Below, piece after piece: positions 26,186 to 35,268 of a DNA stretch of 64,000 nucleotides. Within the stretch, counting starts at the first letter, position 1, and every line of letters begins with the position of its first letter. The notes under the pieces were generated by a model. The model was not told the DNA's origin. It saw nothing but the letters and a program-made list of their open reading frames with translations, and made no database searches. Origin of the DNA: JAKVCB01 sp963578605 (GTDB lineage Bacteria > Planctomycetota > Planctomycetia > Pirellulales > Lacipirellulaceae); assembly GCA_963578605.1 (NCBI GenBank), contig CAUZEA010000003.1, forward strand, positions 50,964 to 114,963, written 5' to 3'. The position numbers and the translations under genes are program-made.

Positions 26186-27283
26186 TTACAACGTCTCAAC
26201 AAACCGGCGCATTGCCGACTCGTTCACCATGAGTGACCGCAAGAGCTTGAACTGGTTGCGGCAGCGAACGAGGTTGTGATTGGGTCGGCTCGTTTTGTAG
26301 TACGGATCTCCAAGAAGAAAGTCGGTCAGGAACCGCACGCCCTGTTCCAGCGTGAGGATCTGGCCAGACGGGACCAGCTGTTCGCGTTCGCAAGGCGTGA
26401 GAAAGGGTTCGGCCGCACCGACGTATCCGCTGGCGAGGCCCTCAAAGAGAGGCAAGCTGATCTCGACCCGGGAAAGATCCGCCTCGTCTTCGGGCGCCGT
26501 CGTATCCATGGTTCGCACCATATCACCAAAGTCATTGAGGGCGAGACCCGGCATGATCGTGTCGAGATCGACTACGCAAATGGCTTGGTCCGTGTCACGA
26601 TCGAAAAGGACGTTACTGATCTTGGCATCGTTGTGGACCGTTCTCAGTGGCAGTTCACCGCGTGCTTGCAAATCCTGAAGCAACCCGGCAAACTCCCTGT
26701 TTTCGTCCGCGAAATCGACCTCTTGCCTCGCTTGAGCGAGTCGATTGCAGGGATTCTCTCGAACGGCTTGATCCAGTTGTGTGTATCGGAGCGGCGTGTT
26801 GTGGAAATGGGGAATCGTCTCGTGCAGCGCCGGTTCCGGCAGGCTGTTGAGCAGGTTCTGCAGTGTGCCAATCGCCTGGGCTGCCTGATGGGCCTGATGC
26901 GGGGTAACAGCCTTTTCATGCGTTTGCGTACCCTCGATATAGCGGTACATCCGCCAGTAGCCGTCGTCGGGTGTGTTGTAGAAGTCTCGGCCGCCACGTG
27001 TCGGTACAACCGTCAATGTGCGGCGATCCACCTCACCTATGCCACTGTTGCGCAGGACAGTGGTGGTGTGTTCCGTCACGCGCGCTATGTTCTCCATGAC
27101 TTCAACAGGTTTACGGAAAACCAAGTCGTTGATCCGCTGGAGGAGATAGCGGGCTGTCGACTGGCCTTGATGGCAAGTGACAAGATACGAGTCGTTGATG
27201 TGACCGCTACCAAAATCGGCTACGGATTCGATGGTTCCTCCGATAGCAAAGATTTTCGCGATCGTTTGCACATCGGACGACAT
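26186..27283 (-). CDS. APH-fold sugar kinase, N-acetylhexosamine 1-kinase-like
   Basis: 365 residues from the ATG at 27283. The phosphotransferase motifs are HNDAKISNVLFD (217-228, catalytic Asp219, metal-binding Asn224) and VVDLDTIMPGLALNDFGD (237 onward, Asp239). The pattern HNDxKxxNxLFD plus DLDTIMPG is that of N-acetylhexosamine 1-kinase (NahK) of the aminoglycoside-phosphotransferase superfamily. It would phosphorylate GlcNAc or GalNAc at C1. It starts two bases after the stop of the nucleotidyltransferase, which is a typical partner, so the pair is translationally close. An antibiotic phosphotransferase role is less likely because of the context and the DLDTIMPG motif. Confidence 0.8.
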   Translation of the reverse strand: MSSDVQTIAKIFAIGGTIESVADFGSGHINDSYLVTCHQGQSTARYLLQRINDLVFRKPVEVMENIARVTEHTTTVLRNSGIGEVDRRTLTVVPTRGGRDFYNTPDDGYWRMYRYIEGTQTHEKAVTPHQAHQAAQAIGTLQNLLNSLPEPALHETIPHFHNTPLRYTQLDQAVRENPCNRLAQARQEVDFADENREFAGLLQDLQARGELPLRTVHNDAKISNVLFDRDTDQAICVVDLDTIMPGLALNDFGDMVRTMDTTAPEDEADLSRVEISLPLFEGLASGYVGAAEPFLTPCEREQLVPSGQILTLEQGVRFLTDFLLGDPYYKTSRPNHNLVRCRNQFKLLRSLMVNESAMRRFVETL

Positions 27284-27285
27284 GG

Positions 27286-28194
27286 TTAATCCCAAAGACT
27301 TTCCGGATAGTTGGCATGGTTGACAAGTTCGCCAATCCGCCGCACGACATGGGGTGTGTCTTCCGCGTACGTGACGCCACACCACTTGTCGGTAGAGGGG
27401 AGGACTTTCACCTGCACTTTATGTTGCTCCACTGCCTGTTGTATAGCTGCGGGCAGGTAGAATTCATCCTCTTGGGGAGACGGGGTACTTTGCAAAAACA
27501 GTTGGAAATTCTTTTCTAGATTGTTAAAAACCGTGGTCGAGAATCCCCACAAGTTCATGGACACTATTTCGTCACCGCTGAGTCTCTCCTCGGTTCCGGA
27601 CTCGCCGAGACCCATAGCACCGTCGCCACTGCGAACTATCTTACAAGTTTCCACGATTTGGTTGAGCCAGCCGTCCGGCGTACACCGGCACACACCCCTC
27701 GACACGGCGCCGTGCTCCGACAGCGTATTGTGGAGCTTGTAGCCCACCATGGCGTAGGTCGCGGGATCAACTCGCGTCGTTTCATTCAGGAAGGCACCAA
27801 GCGCATTAAAGGCGTTGGCGCCAAAGAAATCGTCGGCGTTGGTCACGGCAAATGGTTCATCGATGAACTCGGCTGCCGCCAACACGGCCTGGCCAGTGCC
27901 CCATGGCTTTGTCCTGCGCTCTACGATCGTTGGATCAGCACCATCGACATCCATTCGTTGAACTGCAAACCGCGTGTCAATGTGCCGCCCGAAGCGCTGG
28001 TCAGCGTGAGCTTGCATGAGCTCCCGCGTCTCTTGCCGAACGACGAATACGACTTTGTCGAATCCAGCCTGCATGGCGTCGTACAGCGAATACTCCATCA
28101 GGGTAGATCCATCCGGCCCAATCGGCACGAGTTGTTTCAGACCCCCGTAGCGCCGTCCGCCTCCAGCAGCAAGAATGACCAGTGTCAGTTTCAT
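27286..28194 (-). CDS. Sugar-phosphate nucleotidyltransferase
   Basis: 302 residues. The nucleotide-binding motif LAAGGGRRYGGLKQL lies at about 8-22, with the metal-binding NADDFFG further on; this is the NTP_transferase fold. The enzyme should link a sugar 1-phosphate to a nucleotide. Unlike GlmU, there is no left-handed beta-helix acetyltransferase domain. The substrate is not readable from the sequence, but the adjacent NahK-like kinase suggests N-acetylhexosamine-1-phosphate and a UDP-sugar product. It is the first gene of a two-gene operon, with the kinase following by two bases. Confidence 0.85.
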   Translation of the reverse strand: MKLTLVILAAGGGRRYGGLKQLVPIGPDGSTLMEYSLYDAMQAGFDKVVFVVRQETRELMQAHADQRFGRHIDTRFAVQRMDVDGADPTIVERRTKPWGTGQAVLAAAEFIDEPFAVTNADDFFGANAFNALGAFLNETTRVDPATYAMVGYKLHNTLSEHGAVSRGVCRCTPDGWLNQIVETCKIVRSGDGAMGLGESGTEERLSGDEIVSMNLWGFSTTVFNNLEKNFQLFLQSTPSPQEDEFYLPAAIQQAVEQHKVQVKVLPSTDKWCGVTYAEDTPHVVRRIGELVNHANYPESLWD

Positions 28195-29000
28195 GAAAGG
28201 AAGCTCCGCGACGTTGGAGGCCAGGGGTCGAGGCAGCCGCCCGTGGGCGGCATGCCTTTTCTCAACTGCCTGCTTGCCGGGAACGTCCCGGCTGCCACTC
28301 CAGATTCTTCACCAGTGCGGCGCCCAACGATACATCCCAGCACTTCTAGCGTATGGAAGCCGTCAATGTCCACCCCCGAAAATCCAACGGCGATTGATTC
28401 CCCCATGCCGTGTTGCGGTCGTTCTCAAGCCACCAATGCAAATGGACTGGTCTGGGGTCGAGCTTTCGCGTGGTGGTTAACGCTGGTACGTGCAGATCGG
28501 TTTGCACCAGCGTCACCACCCATCATTGCGTGCCGGTCCAGTCGCACTGCTTGACGTAGTGTAGTTTCCATCCGTCGGGCGTCCTTTGCACTTGACTCTG
28601 ACAACCGACTTGTCCTAATTTGCCGCCGCCACGGTGCGACAGCTTGACGAACTGTCGCTCGGTTTTGTCTCACAAGCTCGATGTGCCAGAGTGATTCGTT
28701 CGGTGGCATTCTAGAATCGCAACCAAGAGAGACTAAACACGGTTAACACGGATGTGTTCTAAACGGTTCCAACTTCTCATCCGTGGTCAGAAAACCTTCC
28801 CACACTAATCGGCTTCGACACGTTCGTAATACAGAGAAACGCTGCTACAGGTTCCAGCAGAATCTTCTATGAAGAGAAGATAAGTTTCTGAGTTCATCCG
28901 AGTACTGCGTTCCAGTAGTGTAGCGGTCTTCCAACTGCGGTCTGGGAGCGGACGACGCCACCTTGAAATGTTGGTATCAGGCACATTCTTTGAAAAAGCA
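28195..29000. other. Intergenic region, about 800 bases
   Basis: No gene is supported. Short frames exist on both strands but have no family features. The one clear structure is a long imperfect inverted repeat at 28472-28520. The phrase GAGAGACTAAACACGG near 28728 resembles low-complexity intergenic text in planctomycetes. Confidence 0.5.
28472..28520. repeat. Long imperfect inverted repeat in the intergenic region
   Basis: GGTGGTTAACGCTGGT (28472-28487) pairs with ACCAGCGTCACCACC (28506-28520), with one bulged base, around an 18-base loop. There is no T run, so a terminator is not favoured. It may be a relic of a mobile element or an RNA structure. Confidence 0.75.
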
Positions 29001-30062
29001 ATGGGAATGGAAGTTCTTGTGACAGGCGTATATGACCCCGAATATAACCGCAACAGGGTTCTTGTCTCGGGTTTGAAGAAGGTTGGGGTGGAGGTTGTGG
29101 AGTGCCCCTATGCTTCGCGCTGGAGGGTGGACAAGGAGGAGCTGCGTGCGTTTGCCCGGGATGTGCATTTAGTGTACTTGCCACCTTTCACTCACGCGGA
29201 CGTGAGTTTTGTCAAGAAGCTGGTGGACAAGCCGTTGGTCTTCGATCCTTTGATTTCGAAGTACCTGACTAAAGTCCATGACTATCAAGCTGTCTGGAAG
29301 TACTCGCCGCGGGGGATGAAGAACTACCTGAAGGACAAGTTGCCATTGAATGTGGCGGACTTCGTGCTGTGCGACACTGAGCACCACAGGGAGTATTTTG
29401 CCGAGACGTTCAAGGTGCCGCTAGAAAAGATGGCGGTCTTGCCCGTGGGCTTTGTGGAGGATGACTTCCAGCCAATCGACATGCATAGTGGAGGCGGGAT
29501 TTTCAGGGTGGGATTTTATGGCAGTTTCGTGCCTTTGCAGGGAATCCAAAAAATCGTCGAGGCGGCAAGGCTCCTGAAGGACGACCCATCCATTCGTTTT
29601 GAAATCATCGGCAAAGGCAATGAATACGATGATGTCTATCGGTTGGCGAACGAAGAGTATGCTTTGGAGAATCTGGTTTTCCACGGCTTATTGCCCTACG
29701 CGAAGCTTTCCGAAAGGCTCAATGCCTTTGATGTCTGCCTAGGTATCTTTGGGGACTCCTTGAAGGCGGAGATGGTTGTACCGAACAAGGTGTATCATTA
29801 TGCCGCAGTTCGGAAGCCTATCATCACGAAGGACTCAGCCGGCATCAGGGAGGTGTTTACTGACGGAAAAGACATCCGTTTGGTAGCGCATTCTCCCCAG
29901 GTGATGGTGGACGCGATTCTTGAGCTGAAAGACAATCTTTCGCTCAGATCCCGCTTGGCAAGAAACGCCCACGAGACGGTTTGTTCGAGGTACACCGATC
30001 GAAAAATCGCCGAAACGGTCCTGTCCATTCTGGCAGCCTGGGCCCTGAAAAAATGTCCTTGA
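29001..30062 (+). CDS. Glycosyltransferase, GT4-like (GT-B fold)
   Basis: 353 residues from the ATG at 29001; a second ATG lies at 29007. Typical GT4 landmarks: a beta-sheet start (MEVLVTGVYDPEYNRN), the middle linker to FRVGFYGSFVPLQGIQKIVE, the nucleotide-binding stretch FEIIGKGNEYDDVY, ENLVFHGLLPYAKL and the donor-binding region VPNKVYHYAAVRKPIITKDS. It would transfer a sugar from a nucleotide sugar to a glycan in the cytoplasm. It is the first of three sugar-transfer genes in line. The product polymer is unknown. Confidence 0.85.
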   Translation: MGMEVLVTGVYDPEYNRNRVLVSGLKKVGVEVVECPYASRWRVDKEELRAFARDVHLVYLPPFTHADVSFVKKLVDKPLVFDPLISKYLTKVHDYQAVWKYSPRGMKNYLKDKLPLNVADFVLCDTEHHREYFAETFKVPLEKMAVLPVGFVEDDFQPIDMHSGGGIFRVGFYGSFVPLQGIQKIVEAARLLKDDPSIRFEIIGKGNEYDDVYRLANEEYALENLVFHGLLPYAKLSERLNAFDVCLGIFGDSLKAEMVVPNKVYHYAAVRKPIITKDSAGIREVFTDGKDIRLVAHSPQVMVDAILELKDNLSLRSRLARNAHETVCSRYTDRKIAETVLSILAAWALKKCP

Positions 30063-30075
30063 TCAACTAATTTCT

Positions 30076-30918
30076 ATGTATTTAGCTAAAACTGCCGTCG
30101 AAACTTTTGAGCATTTGGACGTGCTCCTGGCGGGAGAGGAGCGGGTCTTTTACAACCGCTTTGGGGACGGTGAACTTTTGACAATGGACCATCAGAGGCA
30201 TCGGTTACGCCACAAGATCACCGAAAGTGTGGAAAGGGAGATGGCAGACACCTTTACGATTGACCACCCGCATTATGTGAGGGGCATTGCGGCGGGATAT
30301 CCGAAGGAAGAGGGGATGATGAGCGGGCTGTTTGCTCCCCATGTCTACAACGAAGAACTGGTGGCTATCCTGCGGAAGTTTGGGTTGAAGGAAGGTGAGC
30401 AATTGGATAGCGCTGTCATGCCGCACTATATGACGGTTTTTCATCCAAAACGTTTTGACGCCTTTCTTCAGCGGTATGTTCGCCCCAAGAAGAAGATGTT
30501 TGTGGGCTGTGTGGAAAAGCGGTTGGTGGAAAAACTCTACGGCCCCATTGCCGTCTATGTCAAAACTCCTAAACGGCATGCTTCGCTACAATTCGAAAGC
30601 GTCTGGAAGGAAGTTAAGGCAAATTTAGGAGATGTGGAACTCGTTCTTCCAGCAGCAGGTATTTCTTCTAAGATAATTGCCAAGCGGCTCTGGTATATGG
30701 GAGTGATGGTTCACTGCTTGGACTTGGGTTCCATCGTTGACGCTCTGGAGGAGAAACCGGTTTCCCGGAAGTGGCTGCGTCTGAAAGGACACGTTATCAA
30801 CAATGTCCTGCGGCCAGAGTCGAGGCGGACGGACTTGGGCTTTAAACTGTCATATTGCCGAAAAGAAATCCTCTTTAACCTGCGGAAAGGGATCAGGTTA
30901 CTGCAGGGAAGGGCTTAA
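30076..30918 (+). CDS. GT-D-fold glycosyltransferase (DUF1792-like)
   Basis: 280 residues. The motif RFGDGELLTMD at 28-38 matches the RxGDGE motif of the GT-D glycosyltransferases (DUF1792), where the DxE residues bind metal. The later stretch VELVLPAAGISSKIIAKRL is typical of the fold. It would transfer a sugar in glycan or glycoprotein assembly. It begins 13 bases after the stop of the GT4 gene, and the next glycosyltransferase begins 4 bases after its stop, so the three form one transcription unit. Confidence 0.78.
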   Translation: MYLAKTAVETFEHLDVLLAGEERVFYNRFGDGELLTMDHQRHRLRHKITESVEREMADTFTIDHPHYVRGIAAGYPKEEGMMSGLFAPHVYNEELVAILRKFGLKEGEQLDSAVMPHYMTVFHPKRFDAFLQRYVRPKKKMFVGCVEKRLVEKLYGPIAVYVKTPKRHASLQFESVWKEVKANLGDVELVLPAAGISSKIIAKRLWYMGVMVHCLDLGSIVDALEEKPVSRKWLRLKGHVINNVLRPESRRTDLGFKLSYCRKEILFNLRKGIRLLQGRA

Positions 30919-30922
30919 TGGG

Positions 30923-32016
30923 ATGCGGGTTCTTCAACTGAGTTGCGGGCAGATTTGGCGAGGTGCGGAGCAGCAGATCGTGTACTTGATAGAGGGCCTT
31001 CGCGCCAAGGCGATCGAGTGCGTTGTCGCCTGCCGCAAAAGGTCGGTGTTTGAAGAGTATTGCCAACAGGAGGATATTCCTCACTTTTCGCTCCCCTTTG
31101 CCAACGAGGTGGATTTGTGGAGCGCCTACCGGGTAGCCAGCTTTTGCCGAAAGAATCAAATCGACATCCTGCACACCCACAGCGGGCACGCCCTGGCGAT
31201 CGGTATCTGGGCGAACATCCTCGGTGCTCCGGCAAGGCACATTTACAGTCGTCGCGTGCTGTACCCGATAAACGATAAGCGCTTTCACGTTTAAAATTCA
31301 ACCACCCCAGCGTCCGTCGAATCGTGTGTGTCTCGAACAGTATTCGGGAAGTGATGGCGGCAAGTGTTCGCTTTCCCGACCGGTGCGTGACCGTCCACAG
31401 CGGCGTTGACGTCGGGCGTTTTTCGCAAACGAAGGAGACGGGGAGCCTGCGCCAAGAGTTTGACGTTCCCGAGGACTGCCAGATCGTCACCAATATTTCG
31501 GCGCTCAGCGATGAGAAGGACTGCCTGACTTTTGTGCGTACAGCAGAAAAGGTCTTGAATACAGGAGGCAAGGCAACGTTTTTCCTTGTTGGAGAAGGGC
31601 AGGAGCGCCAGGCGATCGAAACGAGAATCCGGCAGAAAGGTTTGGAGAGGGACATTGTCCTGACAGGATTCCGCCACGACATTCCCGAAATCCTTGCTGA
31701 TACGGACCTGTTCATGATGACCTCCCGAATCGAAGGGCTGGGGAGTAGCGTCCTGGACGCCTTCGCCAACCGCTTGCCTGTGGTGGCCACCGCAGCAGGC
31801 GGCGTTCCCGAAATGGTCCGTCACGGAGAAACAGGGCTGTTGGCGCCCGTTGGCGATGCCGACGCCTTGGCGAAGCATGTTCTGTCCTTGCTGGGAAATG
31901 GAGCCGAAAGGCAAAGGCTTGGCGAAAAGGCGGGAAATTTTCTGGAAAAGGAGTTTACTAAGGGGGCCATGGTGGAGAAGACGCTTGCCTTGTACCAGGA
32001 GGTTGTTCGTGAGTAG
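30923..32016 (+). pseudogene. GT4-like glycosyltransferase with a single-base frameshift
   Basis: The first frame (ATG at 30923) reads a GT4 N-terminus (MRVLQLSCGQIWRGAEQQIV) to HV and a stop TAA at 31292-31294. The homology continues one frame over from 31291 as LKFNHPSVRRIVCVSNS, through the GT4 C-terminal half (VTNISALSDEKDCLT, FFLVGEGQER, MTSRIEGLGSSVLDAFA) to the TGA at 32016. Adding one T to the GTTTAAAA run at 31289-31296 restores one frame. Either the gene is broken, the run is a sequencing error, or it is a slippery site. A complete product would have about 364 residues. It ends the glycosyltransferase unit. Confidence 0.85.
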
Positions 32017-32629
32017 GTTTCTGCCGATTTAAAACCGCCGATTTAAAACCTATGCTCGGGTCACTGCGGGAGAAGCCGTGATCGCCTGCCACGTGGTTCA
32101 CGTCGCTCCAACCGCTCAAGTCACGAGCCCTGCTCCTGGCTACTTGTTCACTTACGCAACTATCCGAGGCCGATTCGACACGCTTGATGCACTTGTGGAG
32201 CGTGCCTCGCGTCGCCTTGTAAGGGGGCATCTTCGAAGTCGGCTCTGGCTGGGATTTTCCTCGTCACTGATCTCAAACTGGGTCTCACGGTATTCGGCAG
32301 CGACCTAAAACAAATGCCTTCTTCAACCACCGCGACTGGTCCACCTTTGCGGGCCTCGAGTGACACAGGGTCGATGACGAACCCGTGCGAGTTGCCGAGC
32401 GGTCTTGGAGCAAGGGATTGACCGTCAGTTGTAGAAGGGGTGTTGACCCTCCACCGCTGGCACGTTAGAATTACTGCCCGTTTCGATAGACGGGAATAGA
32501 GGTCTATCAAGATCCTGAGAAGGTTGTCGCATTGTTGTCGCGCGGTGACGTTGTCAACAGGATCGTTACGACTCAGGGTTAAATATTCCACCACCTTGAG
32601 GACTACATCTCCGGTACCTGCCTTAGTTG
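32017..32629. other. Intergenic region upstream of the complex I operon
   Basis: No gene is supported in about 600 bases. Both strands have open frames but no family features. It should hold the promoter of the nuo operon; I see no convincing -10/-35 pair. Confidence 0.5.
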
Positions 32630-33169
32630 ATGACCTTCCCTGCCGCACAAGCGATCTTCTATTACATGGCGGCCGCCAGTGTCGTGAGCGCGATGCTGGC
32701 CGTGACACGGAAAAATCCCGTTCACAGTATGCTCTGGATACTGTCGCTGTTTATGCACGTGGCGGGTATCTTCCTGCTGCTTAGCGCGGAATTCCTGGCC
32801 GCGGTACAAATCATCGTCTACGCTGGCGCGATCCTGATCTTCTACCTTTTTGTCTTGATGTTGTTGGATCTGCCGGGAGAGGAGGCTCGGCCACGGTTCG
32901 GCCGTCATTGGCCCGTCGCCGCTGTGGGAGCGATGGGACTGGTGGTCCTGGCGTGGCTTGCCCAGATCCAGACGCTCGACTCCACCCAGGTTGGGGTCGC
33001 ATCGGCTCCACCGCATGTGGCAGCGGAAGATCCGGCTCTGGGGAGCCTTTCGGGGGTGGGCACGGCGCTCTTTGGTCCGTTCGCGCTGCCTTTCGAAATG
33101 GCCTCGCTGATCCTTTTGGCCGCCATTGTGGGTGCAGTTGTGCTTGCCAGGAGAAAGGCAGGATCATGA
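32630..33169 (+). CDS. nuoJ: NADH-quinone oxidoreductase subunit J
   Basis: 179 residues, starting at the ATG at 32630; an adjacent TTG at 32627 is less likely. Membrane helices run through the protein, and the segment FLAAVQIIVYAGAILIFYLF is the NuoJ hallmark, including the transmembrane helix with a pi-bulge region that links the quinone site to the proton channels. First gene of the complex I operon. nuoK follows 46 bases on. Confidence 0.92.
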   Translation: MTFPAAQAIFYYMAAASVVSAMLAVTRKNPVHSMLWILSLFMHVAGIFLLLSAEFLAAVQIIVYAGAILIFYLFVLMLLDLPGEEARPRFGRHWPVAAVGAMGLVVLAWLAQIQTLDSTQVGVASAPPHVAAEDPALGSLSGVGTALFGPFALPFEMASLILLAAIVGAVVLARRKAGS

Positions 33170-33215
33170 CAATTGCCGACCGAATTGAAACATCTTGCCA
33201 AAGGAGTTACCAGGC

Positions 33216-33521
33216 GTGATCGTGCCCGTGGGTGTGGTTCTGGCGTTGAGCGGTGTCCTGTTTGGGATCGGAGTGTTCGGCTTCCTGGCTCGGCGTAACA
33301 TCATCCTGATGCTTATCTCGGTTGAGATCATGCTGAATGCGGTAAACCTCAGCCTGGCCGGCTTCAGTCGGCACCTCGACAACCCGCGTGGCCAGATCCT
33401 GGCCCTGTTCGTGATCGCCGTGGCAGCTGCGGAGGCAGGAGTCGGTTTGGGGCTTGTGATCGCCTTGAATCGGAACAAGCCTGGAGCCGGTGTGGCAGAC
33501 CTGACCCAGCTCAAGTGGTGA
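33216..33521 (+). CDS. nuoK: NADH-quinone oxidoreductase subunit K
   Basis: 101 residues from the GTG at 33216. I chose it because AAAGGAG lies eight to nine bases upstream and the length then matches the family (about 100). A TTG at 33195 would add seven residues. The three-helix NuoK pattern includes MLISVEIMLNAVNL, with the proton-path Glu in ISVEIM, and a second Glu in AAAEAGVGL. It overlaps the next gene by seven bases. Part of the complex I membrane arm. Confidence 0.93.
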   Translation: MIVPVGVVLALSGVLFGIGVFGFLARRNIILMLISVEIMLNAVNLSLAGFSRHLDNPRGQILALFVIAVAAAEAGVGLGLVIALNRNKPGAGVADLTQLKW

Positions 33522-35011
33522 CCGTGGTGGAAAACTCGTTATCGCTCATGCCACTGTTCTCGGTACTTGTCTCGGCTGTGGGTGCGCTGCTCATCGTGTG
33601 CACTGGCGAGCGTCGGGCCAATCTGAGAGAGTTTTGGTCCGTAGCGGCCGGTGTGGTGTTGTTGGCTCTTGTAGGGAGCATGGCACCGGAGGTCCTGGCG
33701 GGTGGCACGCCGCAGTGCGTGCTCTTCCGGATTCTCCCCGGCATCGAGCTGGCCTTTCGGGTGGATGCTTTCGGGCTCCTCTTTGCCCTGGGTGCGTCGG
33801 CGCTGTGGCTCGTGACCTCGTTCTACTCGATCGGCTATATGCGTTCGCTGAAAGAGCACGCTCAAACCCGTTACTTTGCCTGCTTCGCTCTGGCCCTTTC
33901 AGCCACGGTGGGCGTGGCCTTCTCGGCCAACCTGTTCACCCTGTTCTTGTTCTATGAAGCGTTGACGCTGGTCACCTACCCGCTGGTCAGTCACAAGGAG
34001 ACAGTCGAGGCCAAGTCAGGCGGGCGCAAATACATCATCTATCTACTGGGCGCTGCCAAGGTGTTGCTGCTGGCCGCCATCATCCTGACCTATAACGTGG
34101 CTGGGACCCTGGAGTTTCGCGCTGGCGGGATACTGTCAGCCGACCAGATCCAGGCGCATCCGGCGCTGCTATTCTTGATCTTTACCCTGTTCCTGTTCGG
34201 TTTGGCCAAGAACGCGGTGATGCCGCTGCACAGCTGGCTGCCGGCTGCGATGGTCGCACCCACACCGGTTAGCGCGCTGCTGCACGCGGTGGCCGTGGTC
34301 AAAACCGGAGTCTTCTCTACGGTACGAATCTTTCTGTTTATTTTTGGCCCTTTCGCGATGCACAACATCAGCCTGTGCAAGATCAGCGCGGACCAACTGG
34401 CTTTGGTTGTCGCCTCAGTGACGATTCTGGTCGGATCCCTGCTGGCACTCTCGCAGGACAACCTGAAAGCTCGTCTGGCTTTCTCCACGGTGAGCCAGCT
34501 CTCTTATATCATTCTGGGAGCGGCACTATTGAATCCCGATGGGGTGATGGGCGGGATCGCGCATATCACCAATCATGCCGTCTCAAAGATAACGCTCTTC
34601 TTGTGCGCCGGTTCGATCTACGTATCGACCCGCAAGACCGAAATCAGCCAGTTGTCCGGCCTGGCCAGGCGCATGCCGTGGACCATGGCCGCCTTTGCGC
34701 TGGCATCCCTGAGCGTGATAGGCATTCCCCCCACCTCCGGGTTTATCTCCAAATGGTACCTGGCCTTGGGCACGATAGAGGCCGATCACTGGATCTTGTT
34801 GGGAGTGCTCCTGATCAGTTCGCTCCTGAACGCGGCCTACCTCTTCCCGATCATTTACAAGGCCTACTTCGAGGAGGGTGTACAGACCCAAGAGGAGGTT
34901 CGCGAGGTGCCGTGGATGGTTGCTCCCTTGACGATTACCGCAGCTGCCAGCCTGTTGTTGGGCCTTTATCCAAACCTGGTGCTCGAATTTGCCGGAAAGG
35001 TCATGCCATGA
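33515..35011 (+). CDS. MrpD/NuoL-family antiporter-like subunit (first extra pump subunit)
   Basis: 498 residues, GTG start overlapping the nuoK stop. It is a proton_antipo_M protein with about 14 helices. The half-channel motif is LFLFYEALTLVTYPLVSH with its key Glu, and the Lys-bearing discontinuous helix region is AKNAVMPLHSWLPAAMVAPTPV. It resembles MrpD or hydrogenase-type antiporter subunits more than canonical NuoL and lacks the long C-terminal lateral helix. It would pump H+ or Na+ in the membrane arm. It lies between nuoK and a small membrane protein, the position where L is usually found. Confidence 0.85.
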   Translation: MVTVVENSLSLMPLFSVLVSAVGALLIVCTGERRANLREFWSVAAGVVLLALVGSMAPEVLAGGTPQCVLFRILPGIELAFRVDAFGLLFALGASALWLVTSFYSIGYMRSLKEHAQTRYFACFALALSATVGVAFSANLFTLFLFYEALTLVTYPLVSHKETVEAKSGGRKYIIYLLGAAKVLLLAAIILTYNVAGTLEFRAGGILSADQIQAHPALLFLIFTLFLFGLAKNAVMPLHSWLPAAMVAPTPVSALLHAVAVVKTGVFSTVRIFLFIFGPFAMHNISLCKISADQLALVVASVTILVGSLLALSQDNLKARLAFSTVSQLSYIILGAALLNPDGVMGGIAHITNHAVSKITLFLCAGSIYVSTRKTEISQLSGLARRMPWTMAAFALASLSVIGIPPTSGFISKWYLALGTIEADHWILLGVLLISSLLNAAYLFPIIYKAYFEEGVQTQEEVREVPWMVAPLTITAAASLLLGLYPNLVLEFAGKVMP

Positions 35012-35268
35012 ACTTCTTGGAAAGGCAACTGGAAGATCCAATCCGCTTCGGACGACTCAAGCGCTGCTTTTATGGGGGCCTGACCGCGATCGTTCTGGCG
35101 GAAATCATTTTGCCGTTCATCTTCCACGGGCACCCCCATTTTTGGTTCGAGCACATTCCCGCTTTCGGCTCGCTCTATGGATTGGCGTCCTGCGTGGCGA
35201 TCATCGTCGTGTCGAAATTCCTTGGGAAGAAGTGGCTCATGCGCCGCGAAGATTATTATGACTCTTGA
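35008..35268 (+). CDS. Small two-helix membrane protein of the complex I operon
   Basis: 86 residues. The ATG at 35008 overlaps the previous stop (ATGA) and its end overlaps the next gene by 11 bases. It has a charged N-terminus (MNFLERQLEDPIRFGRLKR) and two hydrophobic segments (GGLTAIVLAEIILPFIF and LASCVAIIVVSKFLG). Proteins like this appear in Mrp-type and atypical complex I operons, but I cannot name the family. Its position between the two antiporter genes suggests a structural subunit of the arm. Start supported by the overlap pattern. Confidence 0.7.
   Translation: MNFLERQLEDPIRFGRLKRCFYGGLTAIVLAEIILPFIFHGHPHFWFEHIPAFGSLYGLASCVAIIVVSKFLGKKWLMRREDYYDS

Noticed and set aside
28805..29053. 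Minus-strand frame (82 residues) upstream of the first glycosyltransferase
   Set aside because: Overlaps the start of a real gene on the other strand and has no recognised motif.
32160..32708. Minus-strand 182-residue frame upstream of nuoJ
   Set aside because: No domain, no ribosome site and it runs into nuoJ antisense; kept as gene-free.
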